Of a stretch of 64,000 nucleotides of DNA, positions 53,351 to 61,631 are shown in pieces. Position 1 is the stretch's first letter; each line of letters begins with the position of its first letter. Position numbers and translations under genes: made by a program. The stretch comes from Salinibacterium sp. (GTDB lineage: Bacteria > Actinomycetota > Actinomycetes > Actinomycetales > Microbacteriaceae), in the NCBI GenBank assembly GCA_025351795.1, contig JANXVG010000005.1, positions 37,038 through 101,037 on the forward strand. Reading direction: 5' to 3'. The notes beneath the pieces were generated by a model that saw only the letters and a list, made by a program, of their open reading frames with translations, searched no databases and had not been told where the DNA came from.

Positions 53351-54561
53351 CGACCACTCTGAAGGTTCGGTATCGGCTCACGCCGTGGTGGGTCAAGGTG
53401 ATCGCGATTTTCGCGGTTTCCCGCGGGGTGACGACGACAATACTGCTCGCTTTCGCATCCCGGCAGGCAACGAATTCGTGGACGGGTGCCAGTCCTGGCT
53501 ATTTTGACTTTGCGAAGATATGGGACGGCCACTGGTACTACATCGTGTCTGTCGTCGGCTACCCAGCGAGCCTGCCGCTGACCGCCGATGGACACGTGCG
53601 TGAGAATGCTTGGGCGTTCATGCCCGCCTACCCAGCCCTGGTGCGCGTGTTAACCGTGGCAACGGGCGTCGACTTTGCGTACATCGCCGTGATCGTTTCG
53701 GTGGCATTCGCGCTGGGCACGGCGCTCATGTTTTATCGACTCATGACGCTGGTAATACCCGGCAATGCTGCTCTGTTCTCCGTTGTGCTCTTCTGCTTTG
53801 CTCCGCTCTCGCCGATCTTGCAAGTCGCATACGCCGAGTCGATGCACCTGTTTCTGCTGACCTGTGCGTTGTATCTGCTTGTGCAGCGCAGGTACTGGAT
53901 GCTGCTGCCGGTCATCGCCGTCATGTCCTTGACCAGACCGAGCGGCCTGGCTTTCGCCCTCGCCCTCGCGCTGCACGTGGGTCACCGATGGTGGGTGCAT
54001 GTGCGCCGGCCGGGCACAGATTCGTTTTCGGTTGGTGAGCGCGTCGCATCCATTGTCACCGCGCTGTTTAGCGCCGTTATGGGATTTGCTTGGTTGCTGG
54101 TCGCCTGGGTGGTGACCGGGTCATTCACGGCGTATACCGACACCGAACTGGCCTGGCGTGCGTCGTACATCGGCTACAAGGAGCTTGCTCCGTTCGCTCC
54201 ATGGGTGCAGTCTGCCGGATTCTGGGGCTCGATGATGGGCATTCCCGGTAGCTGGCTCGTCGTCGTTCTGATTATCGTGGTGGCAACATTCGGTGCGCTC
54301 ATGTTCAGCCCGTGGGTGAGGCGCATTGGAGTCGATCTGCGGTTCTGGGTTGTGAGCTATGCGCTCTACCTGCTCGCGGTGTTCTTTCCGCAGTCGAGCA
54401 CCTTTCGCCTGTTAGTGCCGCTCTTTCCTTTGCTCGGCGCCGCAGCCCAACCCAAGTCGCCGGTCTATCGTGTCGTCATTGTGGTGCTGTTCACCCTCGG
54501 GCAGATCGGCTGGGTGTACATCGCCTGGTGGGTGGACGGCTACGACTGGACACCGCCCTAA
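53332..54561 (+). CDS. PIG-V-like mannosyltransferase (membrane GT-C)
   Basis: A 409-residue polytopic protein with about ten transmembrane helices. [19 protein letters not shown] in the first loop is the GT-C Asp motif, and [16 protein letters not shown] is typical of PIG-V/PimE-like enzymes using polyprenyl-phosphate mannose. It probably mannosylates a lipid-linked glycan outside the membrane. The ATG at 53332 overlaps the end of dapE by 19 bp, so the two are co-transcribed. Confidence 0.75.
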   Translation: MADRRLATTLKVRYRLTPWWVKVIAIFAVSRGVTTTILLAFASRQATNSWTGASPGYFDFAKIWDGHWYYIVSVVGYPASLPLTADGHVRENAWAFMPAYPALVRVLTVATGVDFAYIAVIVSVAFALGTALMFYRLMTLVIPGNAALFSVVLFCFAPLSPILQVAYAESMHLFLLTCALYLLVQRRYWMLLPVIAVMSLTRPSGLAFALALALHVGHRWWVHVRRPGTDSFSVGERVASIVTALFSAVMGFAWLLVAWVVTGSFTAYTDTELAWRASYIGYKELAPFAPWVQSAGFWGSMMGIPGSWLVVVLIIVVATFGALMFSPWVRRIGVDLRFWVVSYALYLLAVFFPQSSTFRLLVPLFPLLGAAAQPKSPVYRVVIVVLFTLGQIGWVYIAWWVDGYDWTPP

Positions 54562-54651
54562 CCGCTGGCTCGCCCCGATGCCGACCGTGGTTTTCGGGAT
54601 ACGCGAGGAATGAACGATAATAGATACAGATCCACTGAAAGGGGACTACTC

Positions 54652-54825
54652 ATGGCAGCCATGAAGCCGAGGACCGGAGACGGGCCAATGGAGGCTGTTA
54701 AGGAAGGTCGCCTGATCATCGTTCGCGTGCCTCTCGAAGGCGGCGGTCGTCTTGTCGTATCCGTCAATGACGATGAGGCGAGAGAGCTGCATGACGCCCT
54801 TGCCGGGGTCGTTGCAGTTTCTTAA
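54652..54825 (+). CDS. DUF3117 small protein
   Basis: A 57-residue actinobacterial protein, MAAMKPRTGDGPMEAVKEGRL..., ending ELHDALAGVVAVS. This is the complete DUF3117 family, highly conserved but of unknown function. AAAGGGGA lies seven bases before the ATG. A longer frame from 54610 is not conserved. It has its own short upstream region and is convergent with the methyltransferase gene. Confidence 0.9.
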   Translation: MAAMKPRTGDGPMEAVKEGRLIIVRVPLEGGGRLVVSVNDDEARELHDALAGVVAVS

Positions 54826-54839
54826 GCATGGTGCGACCG

Positions 54840-55472
54840 TCAATCGCTGACTTTTGTCAACAGCAGCAATCCGTCACCTACGGGTGACAGGGCGCTGATC
54901 ACGGCATCGGAACCGGCTATCTCGCGCAATAGTGCGCGATAGCCGGTAACGGTGTCGTCGCGTTGCGCCGGGTCGGCGACTCGACCGCGCCAGAGGGCAT
55001 GGGCAACGATCACCGAGCCGCCTGGGCGCACCATGCGCAGTCCGTGCTCCACGTACTCGATCACCGACTGCGGATCGGCGTCGATGAACACGATGTCGTA
55101 ATCGGACTCGTTCATCCTCGGTAACACATCGAGAGCGTGCCCCGCTATGAGTCTGACCCGGTTTGCCGGAATGCCGGCCGCAGCAAACGACTTTCGTGCG
55201 AGTTGCTGGTAGTCGAGTTCGGCATCGATGCTCGTCAGTACGGCCGCTGATGCGCCTCTGAGCAGCCACAATCCACTGACGCCAAGTCCCGTGCCAATCT
55301 CGATGATTGTGGCCGCTCTGCTGGCCGCAGCGAGGATCGCGATCTGCGCTCCGACCGCGGGTGAAATGGCTTCGATGCCGTGCTCGAGGGAGTGCTGACG
55401 GGCGACCGCCATCTCGGCCGGTTCGATCACGAACTCTTCGGCGAATTTCCAGCTCAGATCCTTGTCAGACAC
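54840..55472 (-). CDS. SAM-dependent O-methyltransferase (class I, COMT-like)
   Basis: A 210-residue methyltransferase. Motif I is TIIEIGTGLGVSGLWLL, motif II SIDAELDYQQLARKSFAAAGI, and the DxD-type metal site is VFIDADPQSVIEYVEHGLRMVRPGGSVIVAHALW. It belongs to the small cation-dependent O-methyltransferase group encoded beside tatB or sigma-E genes in many actinobacteria. GTG 55472 has AGGAG five bases upstream. It is divergent from tatB. Confidence 0.88.
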   Translation of the reverse strand: MSDKDLSWKFAEEFVIEPAEMAVARQHSLEHGIEAISPAVGAQIAILAAASRAATIIEIGTGLGVSGLWLLRGASAAVLTSIDAELDYQQLARKSFAAAGIPANRVRLIAGHALDVLPRMNESDYDIVFIDADPQSVIEYVEHGLRMVRPGGSVIVAHALWRGRVADPAQRDDTVTGYRALLREIAGSDAVISALSPVGDGLLLLTKVSD

Positions 55473-55524
55473 CTGCACTCCTCGTTCGCTGCTCACTCTA
55501 GGGCGCTTCATCGAAAGGCTGGGT

Positions 55525-55530
55525 TATCCT
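55525..55530 (+). promoter_or_regulatory. -10 box TATCCT, leaderless tatB
   Basis: TATCCT, six bases (GAGCGG), then GTG 55537. Confidence 0.5.
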
Positions 55531-55536
55531 GAGCGG

Positions 55537-55911
55537 GTGTCATTCGGGTTGACGTTCGAGAAGCTGATGATCATCGGGATCGTGGCTGTTTTCGTGCTCG
55601 GACCGCAGAGACTGCCCTACTACGCCTCCCAACTCGCACGCCTCGTCACGTCGCTCAGGAACATGGCGAACGGTGCGAAAGAGCGGATGCGCGAGGAGAT
55701 GGGACCAGACTTTGATGAGATTGACTGGAAGAAGCTCGACCCTCGCCAGTATGACCCGCGTCGGATCATCCGCGAGGCCCTCATCGACGACCAGCCAGCG
55801 CCCGTCGTGAAGGCACCGTCGCCGCACCTGCCGATGGAATCGGCTTACGACCAAAGGCAGCGGTTGCTGCGCGAGGGTAAGCCGGCACCGTTCGATGCCG
55901 AAGCCACCTGA
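55537..55911 (+). CDS. tatB: Twin-arginine translocase subunit TatB
   Basis: A 124-residue protein with one N-terminal transmembrane helix (LMIIGIVAVFVLGPQRLPYYASQLARL, including the conserved GPxxLP hinge), an amphipathic helix (NMANGAKERMREEMGPDFDEIDWKKLDPRQYDPRRI) and a charged, proline-containing tail. These fit TatB rather than the shorter TatA. It works with TatC (not in the window) in folded-protein export. The GTG at 55537 is set by the leaderless box. Confidence 0.9.
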   Translation: MSFGLTFEKLMIIGIVAVFVLGPQRLPYYASQLARLVTSLRNMANGAKERMREEMGPDFDEIDWKKLDPRQYDPRRIIREALIDDQPAPVVKAPSPHLPMESAYDQRQRLLREGKPAPFDAEAT

Positions 55912-55914
55912 CTT

Positions 55915-57465
55915 CTAGCGTCGCCTGAGTGCCTTGAGCGTCTTCAGGGTCGCGATCATCAGCCCGGTCATCGTGGCGAACTCGGCACCCGTGCGCGGCA
56001 GGGTAATGAGCCCGGTCGACTCGGCGACGGTGCGCGCCTCTGCGAATCGCAGGATTCCCTCTGGTCCGTTGCGTCGCCCGAGTCCGGATTGCTTCATACC
56101 ACCCATGGGGGCATCCGTACTCGAGAACGATGCCCGGTAGCCCTCGTTGATGTTGACGCTGCCAGCGTCGATGAGGTCGGCGACCCTGCGTGCCCTCGCC
56201 ACCGATCCGCTGAAGATGGATGCGTTGAGGCCGAACTCTGAGGCGTTGGCGGCGGCGATCGCCTCGGTTTCACCGTCGACCACCGCGATCGCGACGACCG
56301 GGCCAAACGTCTCGTGTGCGAAGCAGTCCATGGTGGGGGTAACCCCGGAGAGCACCGTCGGCTCGAAAAAGTAGGGCCCCAGGTCGGGGCGAGCTCGGCC
56401 GCCGGCCAGTATGGTCGCGCCTTTGTGTACGGCGTCGTCCACGTGTTTCTGCACGCGGTCACGTTGGGCGGCGGAGGTGAGCGAGCCGACATCGGTCGAG
56501 TAGTCGAGCGCCGACCCTTGGCTGAGCTCCTCGACGCGCGCGACAAAGGCGCTCGTAAACGCGTCGGACACCCGGCGGTCAACGTAGATGCGCTCGATCG
56601 ACACGCACAACTGACCCATTGACGAGAACACCGAGTAGACGGCGTCGGCGGCCGCCTTGGCCGGAACTACGTCGTCGAGAACGATGAGCGCATTTTTGCC
56701 GCCGAGCTCGAGCGAGGTGCCGGTGAGCGTCGACATGGCGCGCTCGCCGACACTCACCCCGGTCGCGGTTGAACCGGTGAAGCACACGTAGTCGGCAGCG
56801 TCGACGACGGCGTTGCCGATCTCGGTACCGTCACCGGCGACGACCGCCCACAGCGATGTGGGCACCCCGGCCTCGATGAAGGCCCGGCGAGAAGCGAGAA
56901 TAGACAGTGCGCCCTGGTTATCTGCCTTCTGTACGACGGCGTTGCCGGCGGCGAGAGCCGGGACAACATCCATGATTGAGAGCGCGATCGGATAGTTCCA
57001 CGGGGTGATGACGCCGACCAGGCCCTTGGGTTTGTAGCTCACCCGGGTCGTGATGACGACCGGGATGCCCGCCCTGCGCCGCCTCGTCTTCAGCACGCTC
57101 TTCGCAGAGACCGCGTAGTAGCGCGTCACGGTCGCAGCTTGGAAGATCTCCTCAAAAGCCTGACCGCGGGTCTTGCCAGACTCGGTCTGCAGAATGTCGA
57201 GTAACTCGTCTTTGCGCTCCAGCAGGAGGTCGTGGGCTTTCAGTAGCACGGCGCGGCGATGGGTGAACCCGGATGCGCGCCACGCCACCTGGGCCGCGCG
57301 AGCTGCTGCCGCGGCATCCGCCACATCTGCCGCGCTGGACATGGGCAACTCGTGCAGCACCGCTCCGGTGAATGGGGCGATGACCGCGGTCGTTGCTGTT
57401 CCTGTGAAGGAAAGTTCGCGAACGAGCTCGGCGCTGAGCGAGTCGGTGAGGCTGCTGGCTGACAT
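55915..57465 (-). CDS. gabD2: Succinate-semialdehyde dehydrogenase (GabD2 type)
   Basis: A 516-residue NAD(P)-dependent aldehyde dehydrogenase. PWNYPIALSIMDVVPALAAGNAVV binds cofactor, LELGGKNALIVLDD holds the general base Glu, and SSMGQLCVSIERI the catalytic Cys. The RRRRAGIPVVITTRVSYKPKGLVGVITPW segment is typical of mycobacterial GabD2. It would oxidise succinic semialdehyde to succinate. TAGGCT is six bases before the ATG. It is divergent, over 41 bp, from a transporter-decarboxylase operon that may feed the same pathway. Confidence 0.88.
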   Translation of the reverse strand: MSASSLTDSLSAELVRELSFTGTATTAVIAPFTGAVLHELPMSSAADVADAAAAARAAQVAWRASGFTHRRAVLLKAHDLLLERKDELLDILQTESGKTRGQAFEEIFQAATVTRYYAVSAKSVLKTRRRRAGIPVVITTRVSYKPKGLVGVITPWNYPIALSIMDVVPALAAGNAVVQKADNQGALSILASRRAFIEAGVPTSLWAVVAGDGTEIGNAVVDAADYVCFTGSTATGVSVGERAMSTLTGTSLELGGKNALIVLDDVVPAKAAADAVYSVFSSMGQLCVSIERIYVDRRVSDAFTSAFVARVEELSQGSALDYSTDVGSLTSAAQRDRVQKHVDDAVHKGATILAGGRARPDLGPYFFEPTVLSGVTPTMDCFAHETFGPVVAIAVVDGETEAIAAANASEFGLNASIFSGSVARARRVADLIDAGSVNINEGYRASFSSTDAPMGGMKQSGLGRRNGPEGILRFAEARTVAESTGLITLPRTGAEFATMTGLMIATLKTLKALRRR

Positions 57466-57471
57466 GACAAC

Positions 57472-57477
57472 AGCCTA
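57472..57477 (-). promoter_or_regulatory. -10 box TAGGCT, leaderless gabD2
   Basis: Minus-strand TAGGCT, six bases (GTTGTC), then ATG 57465. Confidence 0.5.
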
Positions 57478-57493
57478 TGACTCCGATGCCCGG

Positions 57494-57499
57494 TACACT
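57494..57499 (+). promoter_or_regulatory. -10 box TACACT for the MFS gene
   Basis: TACACT, seven bases, then ATG 57507. This selects that codon over upstream ATGs at 57477 and 57486. Confidence 0.5.
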
Positions 57500-57506
57500 C
57501 TGGAAA

Positions 57507-58874
57507 ATGACCGCACAGGAGCGAGTTCTCGCCCGCACGACCATCGCAGGTTACGCGATCGGATCGCTCGGCACCGGTGGCTTCGCCACGCTGCCCGGCC
57601 TCGTACTCATTTTCTTCCTCACCGACACCCTCGGGGTCGCTGCGCTCTTCGCCGGCATCCTCGTCACGGGCGCAAAGGTGTGGGATGTGCTCATCGACCC
57701 GGTGATTGGTGCTCGCAGCGATCGCAGTCTCGCACTGCACGGGTCGCGACGGCCATTCATGATCGCCGGTGGCCTGTTGCTGCCGGTGTTCTTCATCATC
57801 ACATTCGCGGTGCCGGGCGGACTCGGCCCGTGGGTCTCGGGAACCTGGGTGCTCATCGCTTTCGTGCTCACGGCGACCGCGTTCAGCCTGTTCCAGGTGC
57901 CCTACATCGCACTTCCAGCGGAACTGGCGAGCGGATACGACCAGCGCACGCGACTCATCTCGGCTCGCGTGGTCGTGCTCACCCTCGCGATCCTGTTGTT
58001 CGGCGCCGGCGGCCCAGCAGTCCGCGACGCGTTTGCCGACCCGCACATGGGCTACCTGGTCATGGCGATCGTGGCCGGTGTCGTCATCGGCGGTGGGATG
58101 CTGGTGTCCAGCTTCGTGGCGGCGCGCGGCCCACGTAGCGAAGCTCCCCGGTTCTCAATTGCAGACAACTATCGTTCAGGGTTCGCTGCGCTCAAGCGCA
58201 GTCAGCCATTCCGGGTGCTCGTACTCACGTTTCTCCTGCAAGGGCTCGCGACCGGGGTCATGCTCGCCGGCGCGCAGTACGTGGCCAACTGGGTTCTTGG
58301 CACGGGAGTGACCGTTTTGTTCGTCGCCCTGATCGCCCCCGCGTTTTTGTTCGCACCACTCTGGGCGATTGTGGCCCGACGCGTGGGCAAGGAGCGCGCA
58401 TTCGTTCTCGCAACCGTGCTCTTCGGCGCTGCGGCGCTGTCGATGATTCTGTTGGCGTGGTTTCCTGGTGTGTGGGTGTACGCGCCTGTTGCGCTCGCTG
58501 GTGCTGGCTACGCTGGCATGCAGTCGCTGCCGATGGCGATGCTGCCTGACGTCATTTCCCATGACGCGACCCGCAACGGTACGGGCGCAGCGGGCATCTT
58601 TGGCGGGGTATGGACGGCGGGGGAAACTACCGGCATGGCGCTCGGTGCGACGGTCCTCACGATTGTGCTTGCGGCGTCTGGGTACCTCGAGTCGGTTGCC
58701 GGGCAGCACATCGTCCAGCCGCCGTCGGCGATCCTCGGTATCGTGCTCGCCTTCAGTATCGTGCCAGCTGCCGTGATCGCGTTGTCTCTCGTGACGTTCG
58801 TGCGGTACCCGTTGCGCAAGCACGACATCGACACTGACATCGACACTGACATCGATAGTGGCGCAGCGCGATGA
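57507..58874 (+). CDS. MFS transporter of the MFS_2/GPH type
   Basis: A 455-residue, 12-helix transporter. VTGAKVWDVLIDPVIGARSDRS is the MelB/GPH-type loop 2-3, and FQVPYIALPAELASGYDQRTRLISAR the related central motif. In this family substrates are sugars, but family 2 also includes lipid and drug carriers, so the substrate is open. The C-terminus carries a DIDTDIDTDID repeat from a 12-bp tandem (58826-58858). Its stop overlaps the ATG of a PLP decarboxylase (ATGA). Confidence 0.85.
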   Translation: MTAQERVLARTTIAGYAIGSLGTGGFATLPGLVLIFFLTDTLGVAALFAGILVTGAKVWDVLIDPVIGARSDRSLALHGSRRPFMIAGGLLLPVFFIITFAVPGGLGPWVSGTWVLIAFVLTATAFSLFQVPYIALPAELASGYDQRTRLISARVVVLTLAILLFGAGGPAVRDAFADPHMGYLVMAIVAGVVIGGGMLVSSFVAARGPRSEAPRFSIADNYRSGFAALKRSQPFRVLVLTFLLQGLATGVMLAGAQYVANWVLGTGVTVLFVALIAPAFLFAPLWAIVARRVGKERAFVLATVLFGAAALSMILLAWFPGVWVYAPVALAGAGYAGMQSLPMAMLPDVISHDATRNGTGAAGIFGGVWTAGETTGMALGATVLTIVLAASGYLESVAGQHIVQPPSAILGIVLAFSIVPAAVIALSLVTFVRYPLRKHDIDTDIDTDIDSGAAR

Positions 58875-60355
58875 CCGCCTTCGCCGAGCAGCCGGCTGAG
58901 ATCCTCGAGCGACTCGCCGCGCTTCGAGCAGCCGACGCTCCGACCCACGGTGGTCACGTGTTGTCGTACGTGTACGATTCTGGTCTCGCCGAGCTTGACG
59001 AACTGGCGGCGGCCGCTATCCGCATGGTACAACCGGTCAACGGACTCGATCCGACGACCTTCACGTCGGTTGCCGTCATGGAACGCGAAGTCATCGGCTT
59101 CGCTCGTGACCTCCTGAACGGCGACGCCGACGTGGTGGGCAGCGTCACGACCGGCGGCACCGAAAGCTGTCTCCTGGCGGTAAAGACCGCGCGCGACAGG
59201 TGGCGGGGCGAGGGCGTGCCGCGTCTTCTCGCACCCGTGACGGCGCACGCGGCATTCCACAAGGCTGCGCACTACTTCGGGCTTATCCTCGACCTCGTTC
59301 CGGTGGCTGAGGACGGCACGATCGCCGCAACTGCGCTGATCGAGCGGATGGGCCACGATGTCGCACTCGTCGTGGTCTCTGCGCCGTCATATCCGTACGC
59401 AGCCCTCGACCCGATCGCAGCGGTGGCCGCGGCTGCCGCAAGCCGCGGTATCGCCTGTCATGTGGACGCGTGCATCGGCGGGTGGGTGCTTCCGTTCTGG
59501 TCAGACCTCGACCTGTGGGATTTCCGCATCGCCGGGGTGACGAGTGTAAGTGCCGACCTGCATAAGTTCGGGTACGCGCCGAAGGGGGCATCCGTTCTGC
59601 TGCAACGCGGCCGTGACCGCCAGCGCGCGCAATATTTTGCGACCACCCAGTGGCCCGGCTATCCGGTCGTCAATTCGACGATGCTCGGCTCGAAGTCGGC
59701 TGGCGCACTCGCGGCGTCGTGGGCGATCGTGCATGCGCTCGGCCGCCCCGGTTTTGCTGAACTGGCCGCCTCATGTGAGCGATCGACGAAGGCGCTCGTT
59801 GACATCATTACCGATATCGAGGGTTTGCGGGTAGTCGGCCACCCGGTGGGGCCGCTACTCGCGGTTGCCACCGACGAGTCAGTACCGCCCGCTCGGCGCG
59901 TGGATCCGCATCACTGGGCCGACCAGGCGCGCGCTCATGGCTGGCTGCTGCAGTTGCAGCCCGCGCTTGCCCAGACGAACGGTGTTGCCTTGCCGCACAC
60001 CACGCACCTCACGGTCACGCCCGTGACCGAGAGCGTGCTTGCGTCGTTGGGTGAGGCGCTGCTCGCCGCCGCCGAGGAGGTGCGTGGCGTTGCGCCCGTG
60101 AGCGTCGCCGACGTTCTTGGCGCGTTGCCGCCCGACCTTGTTGTAGGCCTGTCGTCGCCGGATGCCCCGCCGCTCGACTCAGAAACCGCGGTCGCGATTC
60201 TCGTGCGGCTCGGCCTGCTCTCCGCGCAGTACAGCGGTGGCTCGGCGTCGCTCCCTGACCGAATGGCCCCGTTTCTGGCACTCGTTGCAGCACTGCCCGC
60301 TCCACTCACCGAACGATTGCTCACCGAGCTTCTCGCGCGCATTGTCGAGCCCTGA
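58871..60355 (+). CDS. Group II PLP-dependent decarboxylase (S1P-lyase/glutamate-decarboxylase-like)
   Basis: A 494-residue PLP enzyme. THGGHVLSYVYDSGL, DPTTFTSVAVMEREVI, SVTTGGTESCLLAVKTARD and the PLP lysine Lys232 in SADLHKFGYAPKGASVLL match the sphingosine-phosphate-lyase and amino-acid-decarboxylase group. The last 90 residues form an extra helical tail. The substrate is not readable. Coupling to a transporter and closeness to a succinic-semialdehyde dehydrogenase suggest an amine or GABA-like route, which is inference. Confidence 0.82.
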   Translation: MTAFAEQPAEILERLAALRAADAPTHGGHVLSYVYDSGLAELDELAAAAIRMVQPVNGLDPTTFTSVAVMEREVIGFARDLLNGDADVVGSVTTGGTESCLLAVKTARDRWRGEGVPRLLAPVTAHAAFHKAAHYFGLILDLVPVAEDGTIAATALIERMGHDVALVVVSAPSYPYAALDPIAAVAAAAASRGIACHVDACIGGWVLPFWSDLDLWDFRIAGVTSVSADLHKFGYAPKGASVLLQRGRDRQRAQYFATTQWPGYPVVNSTMLGSKSAGALAASWAIVHALGRPGFAELAASCERSTKALVDIITDIEGLRVVGHPVGPLLAVATDESVPPARRVDPHHWADQARAHGWLLQLQPALAQTNGVALPHTTHLTVTPVTESVLASLGEALLAAAEEVRGVAPVSVADVLGALPPDLVVGLSSPDAPPLDSETAVAILVRLGLLSAQYSGGSASLPDRMAPFLALVAALPAPLTERLLTELLARIVEP

Positions 60356-60396
60356 GCGGCTGCGCTGACCCGCACCCACCGCCGGTCCTCTGCCCG

Positions 60397-60435
60397 AGCC
60401 CGTGCACACAGGCCAGGAGTGCGGGCTTTCTGTTG
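60397..60435 (+). terminator. Rho-independent-like terminator after the decarboxylase gene
   Basis: AGCCCGTGCA pairs with TGCGGGCT (one bulged T) around a 13-nt loop, followed by TTCTGTTGTTG. Confidence 0.55.
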
Positions 60436-60506
60436 TTGATACGGCGCACGTCGCGTGGCCTCCCGAGAGTTGCGCCGCGTGCTCACCCGTGACGTGCGGT
60501 AGTACC

Positions 60507-61631
60507 TCAGGTGACGCTCAGGCCCAGCTTGCGGCCGGCGAGCCCGCGTTCGCGCACCGAAAGCGCCGTCGCAATCGCGATGATGGATGCCGCGGCCGCG
60601 TCGTCTGGATGCGCGAGCACGACCGGGAGTCCGGCATCCCCGCCCTCACGCAGCTGAACGCTGATCGGCACAGAACCGAGCACAGGAACACCCAGTCGGT
60701 CAGCGACCGCCGACCCACCACCGGTGCCGAAAATGTCGAGCACCGTGCCGTCGGGCTGAACGAATCCGGCCATGTTCTCGACTACGCCGATTACGCGCTG
60801 ACCGGTCTGGCGCGCGACGAGTGCGCTGCGCTCGGCGATATCCGCAGCGGCAGCCTGCGGTGTCGTCACGACGATGACCTCCGCTTGGGGCAGCAGTTGC
60901 CCGAGCGAGATCGCCACGTCGCCCGTGCCAGGAGGCAGGTCGAGTAGCAGAATGTCGAGGTCGCCGAAGTAGACGTCTGTGAGAAACTGCTGGATCGTGC
61001 GGTGCAACATTGGACCGCGCCACGAGACGGCCGTGTTTTCACCGGTGCGGACCGATGGCACGAACATGCCGATCGAGATGACTTTTACGTCGTGGGCGAT
61101 GGGCGGCAGGATCATCCCGCCGACCCGAGTGGGCGTGGAACCGGCAATGCCCAGCAGACCGGGAACGGAGAATCCGAAGACGTCTGCGTCGACAATGCCG
61201 ACGCGCAAGCCACCTGCGGCCAACGACACAGCGAGATTGGCGGTGATCGTGGACTTGCCGACTCCGCCCTTGCCGCTCGTGATCGCGTAGATGCGCGTGA
61301 GCGATTCCGGGCCGAACTGCAGTTCTTTCGAGCGGCCGCCGCGCAAGCGCTCGGTGAGGGCATCCCGCTCGTCCCGCGTCATGATACTCACCTGCACGTC
61401 TACCGATATCACTCCTGCCACCGACGCTGCTGCGGCAATCACGTCTCGTTCGATGGCGGCGGCGGCTGGGCAGCCAACGATTGTGAGCTTCAGGGCAATG
61501 CTCGCGACCGTGCCGTGCACCGATACGGTGCCGACCATGCCGAGCTCCGTGATCGGCTTGCGGATCTCCGGGTCGATAACCTTCGCGAGCGCCGACCGGA
61601 TCGCGGCGACGACACGAGTTGCGTCAGGCAT
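60507..61631 (-). CDS. mrp: Mrp/ApbC-family iron-sulfur carrier ATPase
   Basis: A 374-residue protein. Residues 1-85 form a MIP18 (DUF59) domain (VIDPEIRKPITELGMVGTVSV). The ATPase has the deviant Walker A SGKGGVGKST at 119-128, DADVFGFSVPGLLG and LLLDLPPGTGDVAISLGQLLP. It probably carries Fe-S clusters to apoproteins. The start is ATG 61631, overlapping the end of the preceding gene by 8 bp. A codon at 61751 would extend it into that gene and is rejected. Confidence 0.94.
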   Translation of the reverse strand: MPDATRVVAAIRSALAKVIDPEIRKPITELGMVGTVSVHGTVASIALKLTIVGCPAAAAIERDVIAAAASVAGVISVDVQVSIMTRDERDALTERLRGGRSKELQFGPESLTRIYAITSGKGGVGKSTITANLAVSLAAGGLRVGIVDADVFGFSVPGLLGIAGSTPTRVGGMILPPIAHDVKVISIGMFVPSVRTGENTAVSWRGPMLHRTIQQFLTDVYFGDLDILLLDLPPGTGDVAISLGQLLPQAEVIVVTTPQAAAADIAERSALVARQTGQRVIGVVENMAGFVQPDGTVLDIFGTGGGSAVADRLGVPVLGSVPISVQLREGGDAGLPVVLAHPDDAAAASIIAIATALSVRERGLAGRKLGLSVT

